Part shown: piece by piece, positions 30,177 to 39,264 of the stretch | Position numbering within the stretch: the first letter of the stretch is position 1 | Layout: each line of letters begins with the position of its first letter | DNA from: Mesostigma viride | Lineage: Eukaryota; Streptophyta; Mesostigmatophyceae; Mesostigmatales; Mesostigmataceae | DNA: 41,554 nucleotides | Assembly (NCBI GenBank): GCA_009746045.1 | Contig: RPFO01000243.1 | Location: 1 to 41,554, forward strand | Direction: 5' to 3' | Notes under the pieces: generated by a model | What the model saw: only the letters and a program-made list of their open reading frames with translations | Database searches by the model: none | What the model was told of the DNA's origin: nothing | Made by a program: the position numbers and the translations under genes

Positions 30177-33100
30177 TTAGACAGCTTGCTGAGATGGGTC
30201 CATCAGAGACTGAAGAACCTTGTATTGCACTGCTGCCTTCTGCACTAGCTTGGTCAAAGCATCAGCAGGATTGTCAACCCCAGGGATATGCTCAATATTG
30301 GCCAAGGAGGACAACTCCTTAAGAAGGAGATAATCCAAGTCCCTACTTCTGGCCATCTGCCTGTGCACAAACTGCACCATCCCCATGGAGTCTGTTTTTA
30401 GAAGAGTGGTAACCTGAAGTGGCCAAGGAGTGTTAGAAGTCATCTGATGAAGCAACTCCTTCAGATAAAGGCTTGTGTGAATGCCTTCACAAATAGCCCT
30501 GCATTCTGCCACATCACTGCTGACAGCCACCCGTTTGTGCAGGCGACTAAACCAGCTCACCAAACTCCCCAGGCCTTCCTGTCTGAGCACAAAGAGCCCT
30601 GCAGCCCTGCCCCTGACCTTGGAGACCTGCCTGCTGTCCATTGAGCTATCCACATACAGCTCCATGCAAATGGGTTGTGATAAATCCACTGCAGACAACA
30701 GAATGCCAGATGAAGCCCTGACCTGATCAGCCACCTTGGCAGACCCTAGCTCCACCAGCATGTCATCAGGCAACCTGGCTATGACCATAAGGTCTGGCCT
30801 GGAAATGCCTGCCACCCAAGCAACCATGCCCCTCACCATGGGACACAGTGCCTGTGTGATGGTTGGAGGAAGCTTGCTAATGAGGGTCTCTTGATAGTCA
30901 TTGCCCCCCACCAGCAGCATACGCCACTCCCCTCCCTTCTTCACCAGTGTGGCCTCCATGCCCACAAACAGCAGAGGCTCATTCTCCACCTGCCATTGCT
31001 CCCTACCCAGAGGAAACTTGGACTTAATGATGGTGATCAGCTCCTTAAGCCACGACGTGGGAGCTATCAGATGTAGGTCATCCCCGTGCAGCGAAGCATA
31101 CACTGGCAGGCCTTCCCATTGCCCCAGAAACAGACAGGGGTCTACAGGAGAGACCTTCAAGTTGCAATGCTCCTTCAGGAAACGGTTGAGAGTCTCCCTC
31201 CAGATTATTGGACTTGACCTCAGGCCCTCCAGGCCCTTGAGGATTTTAAGGAACTCCGTGTGGATGTCCCTTTTCCATACAGCAGGCACCCTAACATAGA
31301 AAGGCGTCTTGCCCTCCCACTTTTCCTGTGCCACATCTGCATCACCCTCCAGAAATGCCCTCTTGAAGTCTATCACCACTGAGCCATAGTCCAAGCCCTT
31401 GTTGAGAAGGCCTAGAAAGACACACAGCAGCAGCCTCCAAGTATCATGCAGCATGCCAGGGGTATACAACTCCTCAGCAGTGCACTCACCAGTACCCTTG
31501 AACTCATTCAGCACTGGCCTGACATGTGGTACCTTGACCCCGTCCACCTCCTTCATCTTGATGACAAACTTGAGCTTGAGTAGACGTCGTGCAGGAGGCA
31601 GGTCATTGACAGGTTCCACGCATTTCTTGGAGATCCAGTCCTCCCCAGATTTAATGAGACCCAGTGTGACCTGGGGACACATAATGGGAGAGGACATGAG
31701 CTTCACCAGGCCTTGGTAGTTGATAGGGCTGTGTCCAGCAAGTGAGTGAGGACCAATGCCCAAACTGCTTGGATGACTAGCAGCTGGCAGTATGAGGTCA
31801 TCAACCAAGGGCTCCTGCCCCTGGCACACTTGCACACGCTTAACCGTCCTGGTTACTGCACGTGATAGGTGAGTGGTCCTGAAATTAATCAGTGGGACCT
31901 GACCAGCCCCTTCCTTAGTCAGGAGAGAGGACGTGATCACTACCCCATCCTGGCATAGGAAATTCTGCCCCAGAAGAGCAGGTCCTTGATAGCCCTCCAA
32001 GACACAAAAAGCAGTGTCCTGTCCAAGGATAGGAATGAATACCTCACCCAGTACCTTCACGTGTACCCCGCCACTGAAGTCAGACACAAACTGATAGCTG
32101 GGTTCAGACATGCTGTACCCTGCTGCAGCCCTGGTCCCAATAATGGAGACCTGAGAATTAGTGTCTACCTCTAAGGCAGTGTCCAGCCCCAGATTGCCAT
32201 GCCACCTGAGCTTGGCTACCTTGGGCTGCTTCTTGGCCCTTTGTAGAGCCCCAATCAATCCAGCCAAACTTGTCCCCCTGGGCTTGGTTAGTGCCTTGGG
32301 CTTGACAGTTGACTCCCCAGCTGTTGACCTTGCAGCCTGTTCAACAAGTACCTCTGCAACCTGGCCAGGGCTGACAGATTCCCCTGCAACAGATGTGGTC
32401 GTTGCGTCAGTGATGTCACCTGGGACCTGAAAATCCTGCAGATCCTGTGAGCCTTGTGCCTGACTGCCCTCATTCATCAGGTTAGGCTTGACATATGACC
32501 AACTCAGCCGGTGTACATGCTTTGGTTCGTCCTCCATGCTGACCAAGCATGCGTGGCTAGCTTCATCAACCTGGGTAACCACCCCAGGACTCCAGCTACC
32601 ACGTTTGCCATAAAGGCTAGGTTCCTTCCAAGCTAGGACCTTCTGACCCACTTGTGGCTCCAGCATCTTCCAACCCCGGTCCTTCTCCCTCAGCTTGGCA
32701 AAGGTGACATGTGCAGCATGTTTCCAGCCCTCCAGCACATGTGGTGGGCACAGGCCATGATATAGACCCATTGGGCTGACAGCAACTCCATCATAGTAGA
32801 AGTTAACCCTGCTGTTCAGCTGCTGCTCCACGTTCCTCAGCCATGCACTCCTGACAAGTGCAGGTGCAGACAAGGGTACCCAGTCTTCAGAGATGATCAA
32901 TTTCTTGACCTCCTGGATTGCCCTCTCGATAGCACCCTGCTGCCCATGAGCCTCCCTAGGTGTAACCAGCAACTCAGGAAGGGTAGGATCACCCTTGAGA
33001 TGCTGAAACTGCATGTCCACCTGGATCCTTGTGGTAGGAAACTTGGCTCTTACATTCTGCAGGGCAGCCAGCAAGTACCTGTTCTTCATAGAAGGTAAAT

Positions 33101-33662
33101 GCTCCAGCACCTTGTATTTCGTGTACCTGTCCACGCACACCAACAGTTGCATGCCCCTGATGTGTTGGATATCACACTGCAGATCACCAATGCTCTGAGG
33201 TAGAGCTTTGGCATGTGATTTCCTGGGCTTGTTGGAGGACAACTGGCACTTACACCGTGAGGCAGCTTGCTGACACGCCTTAAGAAGGGGTGCCCTGCCC
33301 ATACGGAAGGCAAAGTTGTTTGACAGAGAAGTGGCATGCCCAAACATGTTGTGGATTCGGGCACCCAACTCCTGGTACACAGAGGAAGCAGTCCCTGGCA
33401 CAGTCAGGACTGTGCTGTCAGGTTGTCCAGCATCACCATGCTGACTTCCATCCTGTTCTGACTCAGAGCCTGAGTCACCCTGCTCATGCCCAACACCTGG
33501 ACCGCCAGCAGGGACCACATGCATACCACCAGAGGCCTTCACACCCCTCTGTGGTTGTACATTGGTTTCTCTCAAAATGAGAGGTCCACCCTCGTGCCCA
33601 GCACGAGGATGCATAGGGTCAGACATACTTACAGCTGCATCAGCTGTCAAGGACGTCTTCAT
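30177..33662 (-). CDS. pol polyprotein: integrase, retropepsin-like, RT, RNase H
   Basis: 1161 codons from ATG 33660-33662, and open in the same frame a further 47 codons back to the gag UGA. Integrase: HNMFGH (H104, H109) with C130 and CKC (137-139); core D164 (CDIQHIRG), D216 (IQVDMQF), E246 (GQQGAIERAIQ), 29 residues between the last two. C-terminal part near 335-360. Retropepsin-like domain about 490-580: LEVDTNSQVSII (D500), flap-like DFSGGVHVKVLGE, GPALLGQNFL. RT about 690-960: D765 (VIDFKRAF) and HGDD at 859-862. RNase H: D1005, E1053, D1091, D1134. Order INT-PR-RT-RH is not that of Ty1/copia (PR-INT-RT-RH), yet RT and RNase H are of copia type. Intact catalytic acids suggest function. 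Protease Gly of D-T-G is Asn here. Confidence 0.85.
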   Translation of the reverse strand: MKTSLTADAAVSMSDPMHPRAGHEGGPLILRETNVQPQRGVKASGGMHVVPAGGPGVGHEQGDSGSESEQDGSQHGDAGQPDSTVLTVPGTASSVYQELGARIHNMFGHATSLSNNFAFRMGRAPLLKACQQAASRCKCQLSSNKPRKSHAKALPQSIGDLQCDIQHIRGMQLLVCVDRYTKYKVLEHLPSMKNRYLLAALQNVRAKFPTTRIQVDMQFQHLKGDPTLPELLVTPREAHGQQGAIERAIQEVKKLIISEDWVPLSAPALVRSAWLRNVEQQLNSRVNFYYDGVAVSPMGLYHGLCPPHVLEGWKHAAHVTFAKLREKDRGWKMLEPQVGQKVLAWKEPSLYGKRGSWSPGVVTQVDEASHACLVSMEDEPKHVHRLSWSYVKPNLMNEGSQAQGSQDLQDFQVPGDITDATTTSVAGESVSPGQVAEVLVEQAARSTAGESTVKPKALTKPRGTSLAGLIGALQRAKKQPKVAKLRWHGNLGLDTALEVDTNSQVSIIGTRAAAGYSMSEPSYQFVSDFSGGVHVKVLGEVFIPILGQDTAFCVLEGYQGPALLGQNFLCQDGVVITSSLLTKEGAGQVPLINFRTTHLSRAVTRTVKRVQVCQGQEPLVDDLILPAASHPSSLGIGPHSLAGHSPINYQGLVKLMSSPIMCPQVTLGLIKSGEDWISKKCVEPVNDLPPARRLLKLKFVIKMKEVDGVKVPHVRPVLNEFKGTGECTAEELYTPGMLHDTWRLLLCVFLGLLNKGLDYGSVVIDFKRAFLEGDADVAQEKWEGKTPFYVRVPAVWKRDIHTEFLKILKGLEGLRSSPIIWRETLNRFLKEHCNLKVSPVDPCLFLGQWEGLPVYASLHGDDLHLIAPTSWLKELITIIKSKFPLGREQWQVENEPLLFVGMEATLVKKGGEWRMLLVGGNDYQETLISKLPPTITQALCPMVRGMVAWVAGISRPDLMVIARLPDDMLVELGSAKVADQVRASSGILLSAVDLSQPICMELYVDSSMDSRQVSKVRGRAAGLFVLRQEGLGSLVSWFSRLHKRVAVSSDVAECRAICEGIHTSLYLKELLHQMTSNTPWPLQVTTLLKTDSMGMVQFVHRQMARSRDLDYLLLKELSSLANIEHIPGVDNPADALTKLVQKAAVQYKVLQSLMDPSQQAV

Positions 33663-33803
33663 AGGAACCTGTACCTCTCCAGGTGACCTGGGGCCACACT
33701 GAACCTGGAGATCACCCTCTTGTTGCCCAGATATAAAATCTGCATTGGAGCACCTGGCCTCCCCCTTGGGTGAATTAAGGTGTGTAGGGGTTGCCTCAGA
33801 CAG

Positions 33804-33806
33804 TCA
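33804..33806 (-). promoter_or_regulatory. In-frame UGA between gag and pol, candidate readthrough stop
   Basis: Gag ends CAG-TGA-CTG. Downstream, the same frame is open for 47 codons up to the pol ATG and on through all of pol, so a single stop separates Gag from Pol. UGA followed by CU- is a known leaky context in other systems. Readthrough would make Gag-Pol in low amount. Alternatives are re-initiation at ATG 33662 or a plain nonsense mutation. Confidence 0.5.
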
Positions 33807-34918
33807 CTGCTCCTTGTTGTCTTCTTGCTGACTGCCCTTTGAAGGCTGGCCTGCCTGGGACTTGTTGTTGTTCTTCTTGTTGTTGTTGTTATTCTTGTTG
33901 CTGCCCTGGCCCTGGGACTTCTTGAAGCTGGGACACTCCTTCTTGATGTGCCCCCACCCCTTGCACAGGTAGCATTGTATCTTGGACTTGCCCTGGCCAC
34001 TGCCCCCATTGTCAGACGCGTTGCCCTGCTTGGGCTGACCACCCACCCGCCTGAACACCGACTTGGAGTGTGACCTCCTGTCAGAATCAGGTGAATGATC
34101 TCCCTTGCGCTTGTGATGGTTGCCCCTACGCCCTCCTTGGCTTCGGTCAGCCTCAGACGTCTTGGAGCCACCCTGGGTACGCCCGCCTGCCTGGGTAGCC
34201 TTCACTGCTGGCACTCCACCCTCAAACAGCTCCTCTGCCTCGAGAGCTTGTTTAATGATGACCTTGTAGGCCTTCAGGGTAGAGTGTGGGGCACACATGA
34301 CTTTTAAGGAGCCACGTGTCGCCTTATCCAGCCCAGAAACCTTGAGCCAGTTGGTTAGGGCTATGTTATCAGCGACATTAAAGCCGTGAGCCCTGCCCTC
34401 CTCAACCATCTTACAATAGTTGAGAAAGTTCTGGATCAGGTCCCCCTTGACCTCCCACCCTTGGTACTTGTCCTGCCAATGGATGCCGACCTTCTTCGTT
34501 GGTCCTCCAGCAGCTCCTTCAGCTCAGCCACGTACAGTGCCCAGGCCTTATTGGCCTTTTTGCACTCCCTGGTTAGGTCCTTAATCTGGTCAGTACACTT
34601 GCCAAAAGTGCTACTGCCTATCCAGATTTGATAGTAATTTGTACCACCGTACAAGCTAGGGAACCCTTCCAATCCCTCCACAAACTCTTCAGCCTGCTTA
34701 GGCTTGGAGTCTGAGGTTACAGGCTGCAACTGATTGACAATTAAAAGACCCTGTGTGGTAAGATCAAAGCCATGAATAGCTTGTGCATTATTATTATTGT
34801 GAGGAAGGTTGGTAATCTCTCCGGTAAGCCCCACGTCATCTACGTGAGCGGTTCCACTACCAGCACCCCCATTATTATTCCCACTGGCTGGACCCTTGCT
34901 ACGGCGTCCCTCAGCCAT
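33804..34918 (-). CDS. gag of element 2 (one frame change)
   Basis: It starts at ATG 34916-34918 (MAEGRRSKGPASGNNNGG). The first 160 codons include HNNNNAQAIHGFDLTTQG and a capsid-like FGKCTDQIKDLTRECKKA. Near 34496 one base must be skipped to continue with VGIHWQDKYQGWEVKGD, LIQNFLNYCKMVEEGRAHGF and DKATRGSLKVMCAPH. A basic linker leads to the CCHC knuckle CYLCKGWGHIKKEC (C-x2-C-x4-H-x4-C) and a short Asn/Lys tract (NKNNNNNKKNNNK), ending at the UGA. Gag forms the particle and binds RNA. The frame change lies in AACGAAGAAGG and may be a consensus error, given near-identical LTRs. Confidence 0.7.
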
Positions 34919-35087
34919 CCTGCACTACCAGCTATTCAAAGAACACCTTAACAAAGCAGCAGAAAATATGTACAAAATTTTTGTGTCGCCACTGCCGCCT
35001 GCGCCGGTGTCGCTGCCGCCCCGCGAATTGCCGCTGAAAATTCGACAAAAAAATGTCGACGAGTACTGCAGAAGAAAATTAGGCCGA

Positions 35088-35798
35088 CTAGTAGTCAAGG
35101 CCCCTGAAGTCGCAGTACGTGTATACGAACTCACGATCCTCCATATCCAGCTCCGGACCTGCACCGGTATGAATTAAAACCGGCGTGCTCCCCGCCGCGT
35201 AAGTTGCGACGCGCCGACGCGCGACGAGGCGCAGAGGATGTGTAAAGATCGTCAATAATTCCCACCCCGCGGGAATCCACTCTCGCACAGAGGCGAGAAA
35301 TGCCACCAGGTTAATTAAAACCTGGCGCTCGCGACTGCGTACGCCGCGAGTGAGCAGCGATAACAGCGCGAGATCCTGAAACAAATTTGTCGACACCGCC
35401 GGCGCGCCCCCCGTGCGTAGCGATGCCCAGTTTTGCAGGTTTCTCTGGTAACCGGTGAGTGAAGAGAGGACGTTGTCCAACTCCTCAATGGCAGTCGTGA
35501 CTTCGGTCACCGACCGCAAACCTCCCCGCACCTGGACCGTAAATGTCGATAAAATGTTTCGAATCTGGTCCAACAGGTTGCGGATTGCCGGCACCAGTGC
35601 TGGCAAATCGGGGTCCTCGGGGTTATCCCCGAGCAATGCGTGAGCTGCACGCTGCTGACGATGAAGCTCGTCGAGCGAGACCGTTACTTCGTCGAGCAAT
35701 TGCTGCCACGACGGCACCGTCGGTCTTGACGAAGAACCAGCCGGCGGAGCGGCTATTTCCTCATCGTCCGGAATCCGAAATTCTTCCGAATTTGGCAT
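35088..35798 (-). CDS. Extra ORF between 5' LTR and gag, unknown function
   Basis: ATG at 35796-35798, 28 bp inside the internal edge of the 5' LTR, opens 236 codons ending at TAG 35088-35090. The protein begins MPNSEEFRIPDDEEIAAP, has long amphipathic helices (QQLLDEVTVSLDELHRQQ, NLLDQIRNILSTFTVQV, TTAIEELDNVLSSLTG) that could form a coiled coil, then DLALLSLLTRGVRSRERQVL, a hydrophobic LINLVAFLASVREW and an acidic end. I recognise no domain. It is not a Gag, protease or envelope, and it has no zinc knuckle. Gag follows 169 bp later in its own frame. It would be first on the genomic RNA, so gag would need re-initiation, leaky scanning or splicing. Element 1 lacks the corresponding region because its 5' end is gone. 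Confidence 0.6.
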   Translation of the reverse strand: MPNSEEFRIPDDEEIAAPPAGSSSRPTVPSWQQLLDEVTVSLDELHRQQRAAHALLGDNPEDPDLPALVPAIRNLLDQIRNILSTFTVQVRGGLRSVTEVTTAIEELDNVLSSLTGYQRNLQNWASLRTGGAPAVSTNLFQDLALLSLLTRGVRSRERQVLINLVAFLASVREWIPAGWELLTIFTHPLRLVARRRVATYAAGSTPVLIHTGAGPELDMEDREFVYTYCDFRGLDY

Positions 35799-35825
35799 CT
35801 TTTTGACAGAGCGTGTAATACGAGT

Positions 35826-36442
35826 TGTGAGGGTAAGAATGCCACGAATTCCGCCATGGTTCTTGCAGGAAGTTGCCTTTATTAACAATCAGGAAACACA
35901 GACGTAAGTCACGTCACTTCCAAGACTGCACGCAGCACAGACGACAGGGTCGCAGTGCCAAGAGAACGTGCACGCAAGAACTAGCGTCCCGGTGTGACCA
36001 AGTCACTCATATAGCTTACTAGGGACGCGTCCAAGTATTCAGCTGCACTGTCACAGCTGAACTGTCAATCAATTGATTACACAGACTCTGGCACGCCTTT
36101 GGCGCGCAGATCTATCAATTGTCCATACGGCTAGTCCTGTGGACCTATCCGTACACTAGTCAGCATCAATTGTCTCATAGGTCCTGGCGCGCTACAGTGC
36201 GCCTACCTATCAATTGACCATCAAGTCCTGTACAAGTCCTGTCAACGTCCTGCGGACTATCAAAGTGACACTTGTACATCCTGTGTCCGTACGCGCCCAC
36301 AGTGGCGCGCCGGGTACTGTCGGCACAGCCTAGGAAACGTCATATCTTTTACGTTCCTTAACCAAATGAGGCGTTCAAGGTGCCGTTGGAAAGAGCGTAA
36401 CAATCTCTATCCATCTAACGTAAATCCTTTACGTTAACTCCA
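35826..36442 (-). repeat. 5' LTR of element 2
   Basis: Same features as the 3' LTR: TATA-like motif near 36012 and AATAAA at 35883-35878. In element orientation it is followed by ACTCGTATTACACGC, where the tRNA primer site should lie. No TGG-type match to a tRNA 3' end is visible, so a half-tRNA or internal primer, as used by copia itself, is possible. Confidence 0.95.
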
Positions 36443-36722
36443 CCCCCACCCCCACCCCCACCCCCACCCCCCCCCCCCCCACCCCCACCCCACCCACCCC
36501 CACCCCCACCCCCCCACCCCCACCCCACCCCCACCCCCACCCCCACCCCACCCCCACCCCCACCCCCACACCCCCACCCCCACCCCCACCCCACCCCCAC
36601 CCCCACCCCACCCCCACCCCCACCCCCACCCCACCCCCCCCCACCCCCACCCCCACCCCACCCCCACCCCCACCCCCACCCCCACCCCACCCCCACCCCA
36701 CCCCCACCCCCACCCCCACCAT
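36443..36722. repeat. (CCCCCA)n microsatellite
   Basis: About 280 bp of CCCCCA and CCCCA units, with one C15-type run near 36470. It is the other half of the tract at 28590-28611, split by the LTR element. Gly/Val/Trp-rich open frames through it are artefacts. Confidence 0.95.
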
Positions 36723-36729
36723 ATAACAA

Positions 36730-37000
36730 CAACATAACAACACCACGATAAGAAATGACATCGTGGTGCAGTCGCCACCGCCATCATCAAGGAGACAACC
36801 TGCGCAGGCCAGAAATCGGGAGAATTCGGGCAATCATGTACAAGACAACAGGCTCCAGGTCAGCCAAGCGCTCGTACGTGCGAAACTTGATGACTGGGTC
36901 TGCAATCGCCATAATCCAAGTGATGCACATGTACAACCACGTCATAACTTGGAAGCTTTGGATTAGGATCATAAAAGATTGACTCAAACAATTACCGTGC
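36730..37000. other. Unidentified region with the shared 40-bp segment
   Basis: 36786-36825 is the inverted partner of 4261-4300. Both strands are open here: plus reads GDNLRRPEIGRIRAIMYKTT, minus reads IADPVIKFRTYERLADLEPV. The minus reading looks more protein-like, but nothing is recognised. It is probably an exon relic of the pogo-like element or of an older insertion. Confidence 0.3.
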
Positions 37001-37560
37001 TAGCAAGATGTGGGCAAGAGAATGCATCCATGGTTGTTGTAATGGTGTAAAAAGGGTGCCAGATTTTCAAGTAAGGAATCATGAATAACCATGCCGCACC
37101 TCATGGCCATGCATATACATGGTGGCAAAAAATTTCACATCATCCACACGGCCATGTGTGTGCCTGCACGTGTATGGTTGTGAAAATTGACAGCATTTTT
37201 ATTATGCACACACCCATGTATGCATGATTGCCTATGACGTCCACGCAGGCATTAAAATTCACAAGGCCTCGCATTCGATCGTGCTTGCAAAAAACTGTCC
37301 ATCAACACAATACGCCTAGCCTGCAGCCTGCATGTAGTGCATGGTTGCACAAAACAGAACTACATGAACACAATGAATGAATGCGCAAACTTTGTGCCCA
37401 CACTTGGAATTACCCCAAACTGAACAACGCGGTTATAATGCACATGGCCTCACATTTACTCATGCGAAAACCCTTTAAGCATCAGCACAATGGCCATCAT
37501 GGGGAACCCAGCAACGGGATTCGTGATTGGAAGGATTCTGAATCACGCACCTGTGTTCAG
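37001..37560. other. No supported gene
   Basis: Non-coding stretch rich in CATG, TGCATG and ACATGG words. Several similar passages (CACGGCCATG, ATGCATGATTGC, TGGTTGCACAAAACA) suggest degenerate short repeats, but no unit length is clear. Confidence 0.5.
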
Positions 37561-38103
37561 TCATATTTGCAAAGAACCGACATCGGGTTGACCAGAGCTG
37601 ACGTCCACGGACCACTCTTCGTCACTGGAATTCCCTTCATTATCCTCAGAACTTGAATCGCTGGGCTCAGAGCTTGAACCAGCTGCGACGTGTAGAAACT
37701 GCCCCGGCTTCTTGGTCGGTAAGAGAATGCCTTTCTGGGTGCGCACCAGCTTCCAAAACTTCTCCGAATCCCCGGAATCTGAAGACCCCCCGGAATCTGT
37801 TCTTGCCAAAACGGCCTCCGCTTCATTCCCTTGCCGGTTGTGAGTCTCAGAAGCCAAGGATGCAGAAGCTGGTTGTTCTTCCTGGATCACTGTAAGACCT
37901 GAAGGCGATGCCTTGGTACTTATGTCCTCATCATTTGTAGAGGACGCTAGGTCTGGGGTGGAGTTCAACTCATCATCAACATCAACGCTGGGCTGGACCT
38001 TCACCGGTGTAGAGGCCCCGGAAGCTGCCTCATAAGCAGCCTCCGAATCTGCCTCTGAACCATGATGAAGCGCTTTAATCCATTGTTTCAAGAAGAAAAA
38101 CAA
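37561..38103 (-). CDS. Acidic Ser/Glu-rich protein, possible terminal exon
   Basis: 180 codons open on the minus strand with no ATG; a 3' exon is more likely than a full gene, with a splice acceptor possible at TTCATCATGGTTCAG near 38050. The text is acidic and low in hydrophobics: SEADSEAAYEAASGAST, VDVDDELNSTPDLASS, SEKFWKLVRTQKGILLPTKK and SSSEPSDSSSEDNEGNSSDE. It is probably disordered. It lies inside the pogo-like element, on the opposite strand to the transposase gene. Function unknown. Confidence 0.35.
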   Translation of the reverse strand: MFFFLKQWIKALHHGSEADSEAAYEAASGASTPVKVQPSVDVDDELNSTPDLASSTNDEDISTKASPSGLTVIQEEQPASASLASETHNRQGNEAEAVLARTDSGGSSDSGDSEKFWKLVRTQKGILLPTKKPGQFLHVAAGSSSEPSDSSSEDNEGNSSDEEWSVDVSSGQPDVGSLQI

Positions 38104-38304
38104 GCTATATTGTACCGCTAGCTGCTCACGTAGTGCAAGTATTTATGCAGTTAACGATACTTGATAATAAAGCCACGTCGAATTATATACAATACGTATG
38201 TGCGGTGTAGTGAAATATAGGTCTTGGTAGTGATATGTGACCACTTGTGTGTATATGTACACAGTACAGTACACCGCCTCACGGGTACTTGGGCTGTTCC
38301 CACA

Positions 38305-38426
38305 CCACGTGGAAGTGGGACGTTTGCGTACTACGTAGCCGTGAAAGTGGGACGGTTCGCGTACCACTTAGCCGTGAAAGTGGGACGGTTCGCGTACCAC
38401 GTAGCCGTGGAAGTGGGCTGTATGCG
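38305..38426. repeat. 33-bp tandem repeat, 3.5 copies
   Basis: Units of CCGTGAAAGTGGGACGGTTC plus CGCGTACCAC-TAG run from about 38339, with a diverged first copy from 38305 and a partial last copy. The AGTGGGAC core relates it to the GTCCCAC family of the element ends. Confidence 0.9.
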
Positions 38427-38440
38427 CCTGTGGGACGGTC

Positions 38441-38735
38441 TCAACCACAATCTGAGTACGTGGAACAGGTGCCCCACCTTGCCGCGTAGGTGGGACAGTC
38501 CCATCCAAAATCCGAGTACGTGGAACATGTGGCCCACCTTGCTGCGTATGTGGAACAGTCCCATCCAAAATCTGAGTACGAGGAACAGGTGCCCCACCTT
38601 GCTGCGTAGGTGGAACAGTCCCATCCAAAATCTGAGTACGTGGAACAGGTGCCCCACCTTGCTGCGTTGAGTTGCTGCGTTGGTGGGACTGGCTCTTCCA
38701 AAATCTGAGTACGTGGAACAGGTGGCCCACCTTGC
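38441..38735. repeat. 60-bp tandem repeat, about 4.5 copies
   Basis: Exact 60-bp spacing of GGAACAGGTGCCCCACCTTG (38462, 38522, 38582, 38642) and CCCATCCAAAATCTGAGTACG. The final, diverged copy is near 38711. Open frames on both strands through it repeat every 20 residues and are not genes. Confidence 0.9.
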
Positions 38736-39264
38736 TGTGTTGGTCGGTGGGCTGTCGCATCCACAATAACCGTACATCAGTACACGTGGCACTGTAGGCG
38801 CCCCACCTTATGAATTCCCCTTCTGCCGGCGTAATTAACATGGTATACTGTAAGGAGGTGAGAGAGGCACACGCTGGCTACGTACAGTACGTTGGCACGT
38901 GACTTTTGTTAGAGAGTGCTAGTCAGCTGCATCAGTTAATGATCAATTAACTAATTATTGAACACGTGACTGCATCCGTGGTCTGAGGTCTCTAACTATA
39001 TACGGTGAGCCGCTATGGCGAGCGGGTCAGGCGAGCCGGAGTGCAGTCCATCATCCGCAGGGCCAGCTGTCGGCGGCTCGCGTGATGCCCGGCCCCCGCA
39101 GGTCTGGACCTGCAAGCTTTCTTGTGCCGCATGTCACCGAGGACGAGGGAAAAGCAACTACGACAGGCAGGGCTAACCACGGCATCAGAAGCGGGGCTGG
39201 TTAACTCCGACAAACCAGCTGACAAGGGCGAAAAAGTAAGCCGTGCGCCGCGAGATGAAATTAC

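Larger units (their letters stand above)
28614..36442 (-). mobile_element. Copia-like LTR retrotransposon 2, young, near complete
   Basis: Two 617-bp LTRs (TG...CA in element orientation) differ at one base. Between them, in element order: an extra 236-aa ORF, gag with zinc knuckle, an in-frame UGA, and a pol of integrase, retropepsin-like domain, RT and RNase H. Pol is fully open for 1161 codons. Only gag is broken, by one frame change near 34496. The insertion lies in a CCCCCA microsatellite. If the LTR limits are moved to AGTT...AACT, flanking CCACC makes a perfect 5-bp target duplication; with TG...CA limits no clean one is seen. Low LTR divergence means very recent insertion. Confidence 0.9.

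Noticed and set aside
36415-36833. Gly/Trp/Val-rich minus-strand frames
   Set aside because: Translations of the CCCCCA microsatellite.
38224-38841. Proteins with 20-residue repeats on both strands
   Set aside because: The 60-bp tandem repeat is a multiple of three, so all registers stay open; no coding signature apart from that.
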